Below are positions 30,640 to 38,480 of a stretch of DNA of 64,000 nucleotides, one piece after another. Within the stretch, counting starts at the first letter, position 1; every line of letters begins with the position of its first letter. The DNA is from Synechococcus sp. CB0101 (lineage in GTDB: Bacteria > Cyanobacteriota > Cyanobacteriia > PCC-6307 > Cyanobiaceae), in contig NZ_CP039373.1 of the NCBI RefSeq assembly GCF_000179235.2, forward strand, positions 2,083,502-2,147,501, written 5' to 3'. The notes under the pieces are model-generated. The model made no database searches. It worked only from the letters and a program-made list of their open reading frames with translations, and was not told where the DNA came from. The position numbers were made by a program, and so were the translations under genes.

Positions 30640-31086
30640 ATGCGCACGCTCGCCCTGGCCCTCGCTCTGACGGGCCTCTCCGTCGCAGCCGCCGCACAGA
30701 GTTATGCCGCAGAGGTAGTGGCGGCCTACCGCTCCGCCAGCTGCGGTTGTTGCAAGGGCTGGCTCGATCACATCAGGAAAGCCGGCTTCACGTTGCAGGA
30801 CCACGTCGTGAACAACCTCACGGTGATCAAGCAGCGCTATGGCGTTCCCGCCACCCTCAGCTCCTGCCACACCGCCACGATCAACGGCTATGTCATTGAG
30901 GGCCATGTACCGGTGTCGGCGATCCAGAAGCTGCTCAAGGAGCGCCCCAAGGTGGCTGGCATCGCTGTGCCCGGCATGCCCCTGGGCTCACCCGGTATGG
31001 AGTCGACGCTGCGGCGGGAGACCTACACCGTGTTCACCTTCACCAAAACAGGGGTGATCAAGCCGTTTCAGACGGTGAAGGGTTGA
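30640..31086 (+). CDS. DUF411 metal-binding periplasmic protein
   Basis: 148 aa from ATG 30640; the signal peptide is MRTLALALALTGLSVAAAAQ. DUF411 hallmarks are SASCGCCKGWLDHI, LSSCHTATINGYVIEGHVP and AVPGMPLGSPGME. Such proteins sit in copper and silver resistance loci; a metal-binding role is presumed. Its stop overlaps the start of the next gene. Confidence 0.93.
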   Translation: MRTLALALALTGLSVAAAAQSYAAEVVAAYRSASCGCCKGWLDHIRKAGFTLQDHVVNNLTVIKQRYGVPATLSSCHTATINGYVIEGHVPVSAIQKLLKERPKVAGIAVPGMPLGSPGMESTLRRETYTVFTFTKTGVIKPFQTVKG

Positions 31087-31832
31087 TGGAGCAGACCCCG
31101 ATCAGCGACGCAGCTCTGCGCGATGTGCGGCTCTACCGAATGGACACGGCTGATCACGCCTGCCCGTGGGGGCTGCGGGCGGTGGCCCTGCTGCAGAGCC
31201 AGGGCATTGCGTTTGAGGACCACCGCCTGCGCAGCCCTGAGGAGGTGGAGGCGTTTAAACGCACCCACGGTGTGAGCACCACCCCGCAGGTGTTCAGCGG
31301 TTCAGAACGAATCGGGGGTTACAGCGATCTGGCGGCACGGCTGGGGGGTCGGGCCGAGCGAGCAGACGTGAGCTACACACCGGTGATTGTCGTGTTTGCC
31401 ACCGCGGCCTTGATGGCCCTTGCCCTTGGCGTGGGTGTGCGCGGCTTCATGGGCCTGGCCATCGCTCTGCTGGCCATGCTCAAGCTGATGGATGTGCCCG
31501 CATTTGCCGCCAGCTTCCTCAAGTACGACCTGCTCAGCCAGCGCTGGCGAGCCTGGAGTCGGCTCTACCCAGGCATCGAACTATTGGTGGGGCTGGGCAT
31601 GCTCACGCCGCCGTCACCCTTCGGTCTGGATGGGCTGGTGGGAGCGGTGGCGGTGTTGTTGGGCGGGATGGGGATGGTGTCGGTAGGAAAGGCGGTGTTC
31701 ATCGATCACCTCGCCCTCAACTGCGCCTGCGTGGGCGGCAACACGCGCACACCGCTTGGCGTGGTGAGTTTTGCCGAAAATCTGATCATGACTCTGATGG
31801 GTGCGGCGATGCTCGGGATGTTCTGGGGATAG
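31086..31832 (+). CDS. Glutaredoxin-like domain fused to MauE/DoxX-type membrane domain
   Basis: 248 aa from ATG 31086 (TGATG overlap with DUF411). Residues about 10-90 form a thioredoxin fold with a monothiol CPWG motif and GVSTTPQVFSG (cis-Pro). Four hydrophobic segments of MauE/DoxX type follow (about 100-245). Similar fusions are found with metal-detoxification genes. It may transfer electrons to periplasmic thiols, which is inference. Confidence 0.8.
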   Translation: MEQTPISDAALRDVRLYRMDTADHACPWGLRAVALLQSQGIAFEDHRLRSPEEVEAFKRTHGVSTTPQVFSGSERIGGYSDLAARLGGRAERADVSYTPVIVVFATAALMALALGVGVRGFMGLAIALLAMLKLMDVPAFAASFLKYDLLSQRWRAWSRLYPGIELLVGLGMLTPPSPFGLDGLVGAVAVLLGGMGMVSVGKAVFIDHLALNCACVGGNTRTPLGVVSFAENLIMTLMGAAMLGMFWG

Positions 31833-31900
31833 AGGATTCCAGTTGATCGGTCGTTGATGGAACACAGCCCGGCTCCAGCCATCGGTTGGCCGATCCAAGA

Positions 31901-32284
31901 TCAGCGACCTCCGCAGGACTGCCAGCTGGCAAGCATCGTCTGCAGATCCGATTCCAAGGTCTGCAGATCCTCGATGCGGCTTTGGATCTCGCCAAGCTTG
32001 CCGCGGATCGTGGCCTGCAGATCAGCGCAGGTGCACACCCCGGAGCGGCGCGCGCTGAGCACGCCATGAACCGCACTGAGGGGAAGATCCATCGCCCTGA
32101 GGTTGCGAATCAGCGCCAGCTCGGCGAACACGCTGTGATCAAACAGGCGGTAGCGCCCCTCCGATCGCGATGCAGGCTGCAGCAGGCCTTCATCGCAATA
32201 GAAGCGAATGGTTTTCACCGGCACGCCCGAGCGCTGCGCCACCGCACCGATCTTGAGCAGCTCAACATCCGCCACTGCACCCAT
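31901..32284 (-). CDS. MerR-family metal-responsive regulator
   Basis: 127 aa from ATG 32284 (MGAVADVELLKIGAVA); the open frame continues to 32464 but that is non-coding. The winged HTH is IGAVAQRSGVPVKTIRFYCDEGLL, followed by the dimerisation helix. Possible metal ligands are the two Cys in GVCTCADLQ and one near the C-terminus (SWQSCGG), a ZntR-like layout. It is divergent from the DUF305 gene with a typical MerR promoter between them. Confidence 0.9.
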   Translation of the reverse strand: MGAVADVELLKIGAVAQRSGVPVKTIRFYCDEGLLQPASRSEGRYRLFDHSVFAELALIRNLRAMDLPLSAVHGVLSARRSGVCTCADLQATIRGKLGEIQSRIEDLQTLESDLQTMLASWQSCGGR

Positions 32285-32291
32285 CAACCTC

Positions 32292-32322
32292 TTGACTCTC
32301 CTCCTACAGGAGACTGCATCGT
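32292..32322 (+). promoter_or_regulatory. MerR-type promoter/operator
   Basis: -35 TTGACT (32292-32297) and a -10-like CATCGT (32317-32322) are 19 bp apart, the long spacer MerR regulators need. The spacer holds the dyad ACTCTCCT (32295-32302) / AGGAGACT (32308-32315). It faces the DUF305 operon and lies 8 bp from the merR start. Confidence 0.75.
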
Positions 32323-32331
32323 AGGTGGACT

Positions 32332-33054
32332 GTGAAGCCGGCCATGCGCCACCTGTTTGCTCTCGCGGCAACTGCCGCCCTGCTCGCGCCGCCTGTTCTG
32401 GCTCAATCAGGCCATGAACACCACCACCACGATCACGGCCAGCACGCCACTCCGATGCCGGCAAGCGGCGCGAGCGACCACGGCGACCACACCAGCCATG
32501 GCCATGACGTGGGCCCAGCCGGAAGCACCTACGACCTGCGTTGGATCGACGCGATGGTGCAGCACCACACCGGCGCGCTACGCATGAGTGAGTTTGTGTT
32601 CAACGTGGGCTCACCGGGGGTGGGGGCTCTGGCGAACACGATTTGGAACGAGCAAGCCCGTGAGATCAAGGCGATGGGTCAATGGCGCAAGGCCTGGTAT
32701 CCCCAAGCGCCCGTTTATCCAGTGACACTGCCCCCCGGCGGCAACCCCAACAGCCTTGCGGCGCTGCGGCGCATGTCGTCTGCGCAGATCGAAGCGATGC
32801 AGATGGCTGGATCGGCACCGAGCACCGAAACACGCGTGAACTGGTTCCTTGAGGGGATGCTCGAACACCACGGCGGAGCCTTGCAGATGGCGCACGACGC
32901 CCTGCGCAAGAGCCGCAACCCCACGATCCGCCGTCTGGCGCGGGAGATCATCGTGGCCCAGCGGCGCGAAATCATCGAGCTGCGGCGCATGCTCCGCTAC
33001 GACGGCCTCAATAAACCGGCCTACACCAAGTACGACGCACTGTTTTCCCTGTGA
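32332..33054 (+). CDS. DUF305 ferritin-like periplasmic protein
   Basis: 240 aa from GTG 32332 (alternative ATG 32344). A signal peptide is followed by a His-rich stretch (HEHHHHDHGQH), then two DUF305 repeats with WIDAMVQHHTGALRMSEF and FLEGMLEHHGGALQMAHDAL, whose His and Met residues suit copper binding. It is first in a three-gene operon under the MerR promoter; its stop overlaps the next start (GTGA). Confidence 0.9.
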   Translation: MKPAMRHLFALAATAALLAPPVLAQSGHEHHHHDHGQHATPMPASGASDHGDHTSHGHDVGPAGSTYDLRWIDAMVQHHTGALRMSEFVFNVGSPGVGALANTIWNEQAREIKAMGQWRKAWYPQAPVYPVTLPPGGNPNSLAALRRMSSAQIEAMQMAGSAPSTETRVNWFLEGMLEHHGGALQMAHDALRKSRNPTIRRLAREIIVAQRREIIELRRMLRYDGLNKPAYTKYDALFSL

Positions 33055-33281
33055 ATCAGCGTGTGCGTCACCGTTCAGCCCTCGCCGCTGTGGCCATCTG
33101 CCTGGCATGGCTGTTCAGCCCTGAGGCCGGCTGGTCCCACAGCAGAGGTCTCTACGTCACCCAGGCGGAGGCCGAGCAGCGCGCCAAACAGCTGGGCTGC
33201 AAGGGTGTGCATCAGAACAACGGTCAGTGGATGCCCTGCAGCGATGAGGCGATGTTGCATAAAGAACTGCGGGAGGAATGA
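33051..33281 (+). CDS. DUF3721-type small secreted protein
   Basis: 76 aa from GTG 33051. A signal peptide (about 10-28) precedes GLYVTQAEAEQRAKQLGCKG and NGQWMPCSDE, the two-Cys pattern I associate with DUF3721. It overlaps both neighbours by 4 bp and is part of the MerR-controlled operon. Confidence 0.8.
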   Translation: MNQRVRHRSALAAVAICLAWLFSPEAGWSHSRGLYVTQAEAEQRAKQLGCKGVHQNNGQWMPCSDEAMLHKELREE

Positions 33282-33571
33282 GGCCGATGTCGCGATCTCT
33301 CACGCAGCGAGCCCGACGGCTGCATCAGCTCCTGGTTCCCCTGGCCGCTGCGCCACTCCTGCTCACCGCAGCCAGCGGATCGCTCTACAGCCTGTTGCTC
33401 GAGCAGGGAGTTGATGCCTTCTGGCTGCTGAAGATCCACACGGGCCGATTTGGACCGTTGAATCTCCAGCCCTACTACTCGATCCTGTTGGGCTTAGCCA
33501 CGCTCGTGGTGATCGTCTCCGGAGTGGGGATTCTGCTAACGCGCCCACGACGATCCATGAGCGAGCGGTAG
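33278..33571 (+). CDS. Small two-helix membrane protein (PepSY-TM-like)
   Basis: 97 aa from ATG 33278 (overlaps the stop of the DUF3721 gene). Two membrane segments (LLVPLAAAPLLLTAASGSLY and YSILLGLATLVVIVSGVGIL) flank a loop with LLKIHTGRFG. The HTGRFG pattern resembles short PepSY-associated membrane proteins of metal loci. The exact family is uncertain. Confidence 0.75.
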   Translation: MRPMSRSLTQRARRLHQLLVPLAAAPLLLTAASGSLYSLLLEQGVDAFWLLKIHTGRFGPLNLQPYYSILLGLATLVVIVSGVGILLTRPRRSMSER

Positions 33572-33611
33572 AGGCAGGCTCGGTCTTGAGTCGTGGCGCG
33601 TTCCTCTAAAC

Positions 33612-33920
33612 AGGAGGCGCCCGGATGGACGACACGCCACCCCGCTATCTGTCAGAAGCACGCTGACTGCAGGCCCCTGCTCCAATAGTCTTCACCCAAC
33701 CGTGGGCCGGTCGTTCAGCCGGGCAAGAGGAAGGTCCTCAACCTGTGCGCCTGACTGATCGACACTCCGTTTGCACCGCCACAGGTGCCCCAGGAGAGCA
33801 AAAAACCCACACCTGGAACGTTCGGCCCCAGGCGCCAACGCCAGCAGCTTCGACCATCTACAGCCATTGGACTGTTGATTGGTTCAGGACCCCCGGGCAT
33901 TGCTCGGGGGTTTTTGATTG
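33612..33920 (+). repeat. 308-bp direct repeat, copy 2 (flanks metal module)
   Basis: Second copy of the unit at 22062, same orientation, with scattered substitutions and one-base indels. It again ends in the CCCCCGGGC...GCTCGGGGG terminator. Stops differ between copies (TAG after CTCCAA here), so a long shared protein is unlikely. Confidence 0.88.
33625..33666 (+). CDS. 13-residue mini-ORF with perfect Shine-Dalgarno (copy 2)
   Basis: MDDTPPRYLSEAR then TGA, with AGGAGG 7 nt upstream. It differs from copy 1 at two residues only. Confidence 0.4.
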   Translation: MDDTPPRYLSEAR

Positions 33921-33935
33921 CCTGGCCGTTTTTGC

Positions 33936-34094
33936 TTAGAGCTGTTCGCCTGGTTCCGGTTTCACCAGCGCCAACCTGCAGCCGGGATAGAGCTCCTGGC
34001 CAGTTTCCAGCGCTTCTTCTTTGCTGTTGGCTTCGATCTGAACGGTTGTTGTGGCGTCAGCCGTCTCGACCACCAGTTCGTAGAGCAGCCCCAT
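33936..34094 (-). CDS. Small conserved hypothetical protein
   Basis: 52 aa, MGLLYELVVETADATTTVQIEA with a C-terminal half containing SKEEALETGQELYPGCRLALVKPE. The beta-beta-alpha-beta pattern and clean codon use suggest a real gene of a small-protein family seen in picocyanobacteria. It reads toward the repeat-2 terminator. Function unknown. Confidence 0.65.
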   Translation of the reverse strand: MGLLYELVVETADATTTVQIEANSKEEALETGQELYPGCRLALVKPEPGEQL

Positions 34095-34221
34095 GGCACC
34101 TAGGCATCTGATCCCGTCGTAGCCAGGCCTGGTGTGGCGGGTGGATGCAGGGTCATTGGTGCAGCGAAAAGCCCCGGGCCGTCACCCAGGGCTCTTGATG
34201 GCTGGCGGAGTGGGGTGGGGT

Positions 34222-34410
34222 GTCAGCTCTTGCTCGCCCGCACCTCCCAGAACGCTGCACCGAGGCTGTAGCTGGCGAGGCCGCTCTGCTGCTCATAACT
34301 CTGGCGGGCCTTGAGTTGGCATTCGATTTCCTTGCAGTCGATGGAGTAGCTCCACTGCTTGCGGCCGGGGCGGCGGTTGAGCACGAGATAAGGGTGATCT
34401 TGTTTTCCTT
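34222..34410 (-). pseudogene. 5'-truncated small host gene at the edge of the serine-recombinase insert
   Basis: An open minus-strand frame encodes DHPYLVLNRRPGRKQWSY then CKEIECQLKARQSYEQQ and ends FWEVRASKS, with host codon use. Going upstream it meets TAA at about 34411 with no start codon, exactly where base composition changes. The 5' end seems to have been removed by the insertion that brought the recombinase. Confidence 0.55.
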
Positions 34411-34428
34411 AAAATCTTGTTCAAAAAC

Positions 34429-34470
34429 CCGTTCGGTCGCTCAGTTCGAGTGCGACCGCAAAACGAACGG
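34429..34470 (+). promoter_or_regulatory. Nested dyad upstream of serine recombinase (candidate res site/operator)
   Basis: Two nested inverted repeats: CCGTTC (34429-34434) with GAACGG (34465-34470), and CGGTCGC (34434-34440) with GCGACCG (34452-34458). The position 40-80 bp before the recombinase start fits a recombination site or autoregulatory operator. Confidence 0.55.
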
Positions 34471-34511
34471 CAGTAAAGTGGTACAGGCGCACCAGAGACG
34501 GTTGAGACGGG

Positions 34512-35078
34512 GTGGGACGGTCTGTCGGTTACGCCAGGGTCAGTACTGAGGGACAGACCCTCGAGCAGCAGTTCGCCGTTCTGAGAGAGGCCGGCTGCGA
34601 GGAGGTATTCGGCGAGAAGGTCAGCAGCACTGTCCCGGCTTTCAAACGGCAGCAGCTTCAGGCGGTACTCGTCTCTCTACAGAAGGGGGACACACTGGTG
34701 GTCTCCAAGCTCGATCGCCTGGGGCGAACACAGAGTGAGGTGGTGGCTGGGCTTGCAGAGCTTCAGGAGAGGGGAGTCTTCGTCAGGACGCTGGACGGTC
34801 TCCTCAATACAGCGGCACTCGGGAAGATGGCGCCTCTAGTCGTCGGACTACTCACCGGACTCTCCGAGGTGGAGCGGAGCCTGATTCAGGAAAGGACCAG
34901 GGAGTCGGTGGAGCACCGTCGGAGGACTGGCGGGAAGCTCGGAGGAAGACCGCTCTTGTCTGCAGGGAGAAGAGAGCTGGTGAGGCGGCTGAGGGGAGAG
35001 GGGAGGAGCTATCGGGAGGTGGCGGAGGTCTGTGGCATCTCAGTGGCTACCGCGCATCGGTATGGGAAGAAGGCGTGA
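34512..35078 (+). CDS. Small serine recombinase (resolvase/invertase family)
   Basis: 188 aa from GTG 34512. The catalytic domain opens SVGYARVSTEGQTLEQQ with nucleophile Ser about 11, followed by KLDRLGRT (Arg pair) and ERSLIQERTREGV-like helix E. The C-terminal HTH_7 domain contains EGRSYREVAEVCGISVATAHRY. Its AGG/AGA-rich codons match the element arms, not the flanking cargo, so it looks like a nested insert between two broken host genes. Confidence 0.9.
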   Translation: MGRSVGYARVSTEGQTLEQQFAVLREAGCEEVFGEKVSSTVPAFKRQQLQAVLVSLQKGDTLVVSKLDRLGRTQSEVVAGLAELQERGVFVRTLDGLLNTAALGKMAPLVVGLLTGLSEVERSLIQERTRESVEHRRRTGGKLGGRPLLSAGRRELVRRLRGEGRSYREVAEVCGISVATAHRYGKKA

Positions 35079-35167
35079 ATAGAAAGTGAGTGACCATGGC
35101 TCACCATCTGGGTTCTTTTCATAAGGGCCCTCACGCTGCGCCCATAGGCGGCGGTCACTGAAGCCTG

Positions 35168-35368
35168 GTGATCGGCTGGGATCCAGCCAAGCGCCAGTTC
35201 CTGATGCATGACCCCAACGGGGAAGCCGATCTGGTGAACGGCGGCTACGTGAACACGTCCATTGGCGGCGGAGCGGGCCAGCGCTACTCCGAGCGCAACT
35301 GGGGGCGCCGCTGGATGGTGGAGGGCGCCGGCAGCGGCTTGTGGATAGAGATCAGCCCAAGGAGCTGA
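35168..35368 (+). pseudogene. C-terminal fragment of a C39-like peptidase-family protein
   Basis: 66 codons: FLMHDPNGEADLVNGGY then SERNWGRRWMVEGAGSGLW. I recognise this as the C-terminal end of cyanobacterial C39-like peptidases; the catalytic Cys region is absent. The frame begins near the right edge of the recombinase insert, consistent with truncation. Confidence 0.55.
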
Positions 35369-35413
35369 CGTGCCAAAGCGGGGAACACTTCCAGCAGTTG
35401 CTCCAGATCACCT

Positions 35414-35581
35414 ATGACCTTCACTCCCGCCATGGCGACCATCCCCCTGCACAGCGATCACCATGTGCGGCTCGGATTGGAAGCCCAGTTGCGCCAGTGC
35501 TGGGCGATGTACAACGCTCTGCCTACAGAAGCCAACCGTTATCAACTGGTGCGGTTGGAGCGCTTGCTGCAGAGCCTTTGA
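35414..35581 (+). CDS. Small helical hypothetical protein
   Basis: 55 aa: MTFTPAMATIPLHSDHHVRL, then a second half with RQCWAMYNALPTEANRYQLVRLERLLQ. An amphipathic two-helix pattern and host-like codons suggest a real gene; a start at the internal ATG 35432 is equally possible. A terminator follows at 35645. Function unknown. Confidence 0.55.
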   Translation: MTFTPAMATIPLHSDHHVRLGLEAQLRQCWAMYNALPTEANRYQLVRLERLLQSL

Positions 35582-35644
35582 TGGCATCAAGCCCACAGGG
35601 GGTGTTACAACCAAGCCAGAGCAGAGGATGACGACTGCTTGTTC

Positions 35645-35672
35645 AAGGAGGTCTGAGGAGGCCTCCTTTTTT
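35645..35672 (+). terminator. Rho-independent terminator
   Basis: AAGGAGG / CCTCCTT stem with a 10-nt loop, ending in a run of six T. Confidence 0.7.
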
Positions 35673-35752
35673 AGTGGCATCAAAAGGTGGGATGAATCTG
35701 GAGATCCATCACTGCATTTGTTACTGTCCGTGCAGCAATCTCCTTCCCCAAC

Positions 35753-36118
35753 ATGCTGACCGGTTCTGACCTGCTCGCCAAAGTGAAAGAGCTGGGCGAT
35801 GTGTCCAAATCAGACCTCGTGCGCAGCTGCGGCTACGTGAGCACCAAGAAAGATGGCGGCGAGCGCCTGAATTTCACCGCCTTCTATGAAGCCCTGCTGG
35901 AAGCCAAAGGTCTGAGCCTGGGCAGCGATGGCGTGGGCCGGGGCAAGGGTGGCCGCAAGCTCAGCTACACCGCCACCGTGCAGGGCAATGGCAACCTGTT
36001 GATCGGCAAGGCCTACACCGCCATGCTCGACCTCAAGCCCGGCGATGAGTTTGAGATCAAGCTCGGCCGCAAGCAGGTGCGCCTGGTCCCCGTGGGTGGT
36101 GTGGACGAGGAGGAGTGA
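35753..36118 (+). CDS. Cyanobacterial AbrB-family regulator (cyAbrB)
   Basis: 121 aa. The N-terminal region (LTGSDLLAKVKELGDVSKSDLVRSCGYVS) and C-terminal swapped-hairpin DNA-binding domain (YTAMLDLKPGDEFEIKLGRKQVRL) are the cyAbrB layout, with the DNA-binding part at the C-terminus, unlike Bacillus AbrB. These proteins tune carbon and nitrogen genes. It is preceded by a terminator and followed by another, so monocistronic. Confidence 0.93.
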   Translation: MLTGSDLLAKVKELGDVSKSDLVRSCGYVSTKKDGGERLNFTAFYEALLEAKGLSLGSDGVGRGKGGRKLSYTATVQGNGNLLIGKAYTAMLDLKPGDEFEIKLGRKQVRLVPVGGVDEEE

Positions 36119-36255
36119 GGCTCTCTCTGGGCATCATGCGTATCCATTCCACGAGCTGGCGGTGAACGCTCAGCGAGATCAAGTGTCGATCTGGTGCTCC
36201 TGAACGCAGCACCCCGCTGAGCGCCAAGCCCCCCTTACTCAGCTACTTCTTAGGA

Positions 36256-36284
36256 CCCTCGGCCTAGGTGCCGGGGGTTTTTTA
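36256..36284 (+). terminator. Terminator after cyAbrB
   Basis: CCCTCGGC / GCCGGGGG stem (one T-G pair) followed by TTTTTTATT. Confidence 0.7.
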
Positions 36285-37065
36285 TTGCGACACGATGTTC
36301 GGGAAGAGGAACCGTTGCGCAGCCACAGCTCATCACCAATCGGCGTAACGTGAAATTGAGGGGAGGAGCGGGAACCACCCCGACACCTCTGCCTCCAACA
36401 GAGTCCGGCCAGGGATCACCCGAGCCGGTGCGCACAACGGAGGTGCGCTCGACATGCGTCCAACACCAGCACAAACCTTGTCCTCGATGGCGCGGCGTGA
36501 GCGCCATCCCGTAGAGCTTGAGTCATATGCCACCCACAAACTCCCCACCGTCAAAACCTGGGCTGCATAACCCAGGCGGAGTGAACAACTGAGCAGGCCA
36601 AGCCTTGAGCATCTCTGCTCAGTGCCGTCACTCGGCCCTTCGATCCCTGCCGCGACACGGCAGGGAGACAACCACGGGGACAAACCCATCGTGATCGTTG
36701 AACCACAGGCACCCGACCGGAGGGCATCCCAACTGCCAAGGTGACCATCCGCAACCGGTGATAAGGCGCCCGCTACGGGGCGCCTTTTTGATGGATTCCG
36801 CTAGCTGATCCGCAGCAAGGCCCGCCTCGGTGGAAAACAGAGCCTTGGATGAACGCAGCGACGCGATCGACGATGTCTGCCACTCATCACCAGTTCAAGC
36901 CGGAGTCAGACCCGGAGAACGAGACGACCTGGGAACCCGATGAGGAGCGCAAGCTCGATCACAAGCAAACCCATACCGATCAGGCAGAAGAACCCGACCA
37001 TGGGCGCCATGCGATCGATCGCTCTAGGCCTTCGAGCTTCGTGCGCAAGAACCGCTGATTTCGGA
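36285..37065. other. Largely non-coding stretch with one terminator; possible tiny ORFs
   Basis: No confident gene. At 36763-36788 a strong plus-strand terminator (AAGGCGCC..GGGCGCCTTTTT) implies that something upstream is transcribed, maybe a small RNA. At 36849-37058 a polar 69-codon plus frame overlaps a minus frame (37010-36906) encoding VGFFCLIGMGLLVIELALLI, a good membrane helix. One of them may be real; I cannot choose. Confidence 0.4.
36763..36788 (+). terminator. Orphan strong terminator
   Basis: AAGGCGCC / GGCGCCTT stem followed by TTTTTG, with no recognised gene upstream on this strand for 600 bp. Confidence 0.75.
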
Positions 37066-37275
37066 TCAGACCGGTGACGCATTGAGCAGTTGGCCAACCT
37101 CGTTAATGGCGAACTCCAGAACGGCGTCTGGCAAGCGGGGGACAAGGGTACTGATGGCGGCAGCGGTGCGATCAAGAAGATCGACGTGCGAGAGGCCTGG
37201 CGACAGATGTTGAGCCAGGCGAGCCTGCTCTAAGCAAGAAACTGTCAGCAAGCGAATGTCGATGAGATCGGCCAT
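37066..37275 (-). CDS. Small hypothetical protein
   Basis: 69 aa from ATG 37275 (MADLIDIRLLTVSCLEQARL), ending FAINEVGQLLNASPV. Helical, host-like codons, no known motif. The longer frame to 37317 seems non-coding. Confidence 0.5.
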   Translation of the reverse strand: MADLIDIRLLTVSCLEQARLAQHLSPGLSHVDLLDRTAAAISTLVPRLPDAVLEFAINEVGQLLNASPV

Positions 37276-37317
37276 AGGGGCTGAAGTCAGTACAACCACG
37301 CTATGAACACTGCACAT

Positions 37318-37859
37318 AGCAGTGCATCTACCTCTATACAGCAGAACTGCACCGCCAAGACACCTTTTGTGCAGCGCAATGTTGAGGATCTAGAGAAACT
37401 AACGAGCTCAAGTCGCGCAGCACGCTACACCCTTGCCCTGACAAAGGTGTATCAGCCTTGCTGCAGCGCATTAGCAACAAACACGGCCACCGGAATCCGA
37501 GAGCAACAAGCGAAGGAGGCTTGGCTCAGGAGTCGTGATCGCTCCCCGTTGGCCGGCGCTCAGAATCACCGAGACAGCCGGCGGCCCATCTCGCCTTCAG
37601 AGCAAATCGCAAAACCGAATAGAAGAAGCGATAGGTGCCCTTCGATTCATCTCCCAACAAGTCACCCAAGGCATCCACTCTGTTCCTCCTGCCTAGAACC
37701 AGGCTCCAAGCCCGATTCCCTGCCCCTCCGAGCAGGAGCAACCATGGAGCCCCAAGGCCCTCGATCGCAGGTTTAGTGCTTTTGCACTTTGCTGCAAAAG
37801 CACTAAATGTAGAAAACAGCGCCTCTTAGTAGCATTTCGCATGAACTGCAAACACGTAA
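37318..37859. other. No gene recognised
   Basis: Open frames here show no domain or codon signal. The AT-rich end (37770-37860) probably carries the promoter of the RHH pair that follows. Confidence 0.5.
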
Positions 37860-38036
37860 ATGGGGTGTGTCACAATCACGCTGAGTGACAGGAATCACCT
37901 GGCACTAAAGCTGCTTGCCTTGCAAAAGAATGAGAAGATCAACGTCTTAGTGCAAGAAGCACTTGTTGAATACCTCAAACGAGAAGGGGGATTTGATCTT
38001 TACATCGAAAGTCAGCGCCCGGAGGATCCTGCATGA
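37860..38036 (+). CDS. CopG-type RHH protein, first gene of a coupled pair
   Basis: 58 aa from ATG 37860: MGCVTITLSDRNHLALKLLA then INVLVQEALVEYLKREGG. The strand-helix-helix pattern is that of an RHH antitoxin or repressor. Its stop overlaps the ATG of the next gene (ATGA). Confidence 0.7.
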   Translation: MGCVTITLSDRNHLALKLLALQKNEKINVLVQEALVEYLKREGGFDLYIESQRPEDPA

Positions 38037-38215
38037 CAAGCGAATTTCCCTCAGAGCAGCCATACAAACTCGATCCAGAAAAATTCCCGAAGACGCTCTC
38101 GATTGACTTACCAACTGAACTAGCCGAGCATTTTCAGAGGCTTGCCCTGAAGACCGGCCGATCCATCGACGAATTAATCCTTGAAGCCCTAGACAAGGAG
38201 CTAGGCGAATATTAG
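38033..38215 (+). CDS. RHH-like protein, second gene of a coupled pair
   Basis: 60 aa; KTLSIDLPTELAEHFQRLA followed by TGRSIDELILEALDKEL has RHH character and resembles 21348-21605. Two overlapping RHH genes without a visible toxin are unusual; they may form a heterodimer, or a toxin was lost. Confidence 0.65.
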   Translation: MTSEFPSEQPYKLDPEKFPKTLSIDLPTELAEHFQRLALKTGRSIDELILEALDKELGEY

Positions 38216-38282
38216 CCGCAATCAACTCAAGGGCAATGACGGCAATTGCCACCATTGCCCCAAGGCAAGCCAGGATCCTGAT

Positions 38283-38480
38283 CTACTGATCAACGCCGCG
38301 CTCAAGGATAAACGCGGCAAGGTTGCTGAGCGAGCGGCCTTCTGAGCTGCTTCGTGCCAGAAGCTTTACGAGAACTCCATGGGGAATCGTGATGGTAATG
38401 CGCTTGGTAGAGCTAATGCTCTGTATATTCTGGGCGAGGTTCGAGAGAGACACGATACGCGTGCGGTGCATGCCAAGCAT
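38283..38480 (-). CDS. CopG-type RHH protein
   Basis: 65 aa; the core KRITITIPHGVLVKLLARS and EGRSLSNLAAFILERG matches the 21759 protein closely. The N-terminal ~20 residues are less convincing and the start may be internal. It is convergent with the RHH pair. Confidence 0.65.
   Translation of the reverse strand: MLGMHRTRIVSLSNLAQNIQSISSTKRITITIPHGVLVKLLARSSSEGRSLSNLAAFILERGVDQ

Noticed and set aside
37303-37776. 157-codon plus-strand frame
   Set aside because: Low-complexity, no domain, poor codon signal and no ribosome site.
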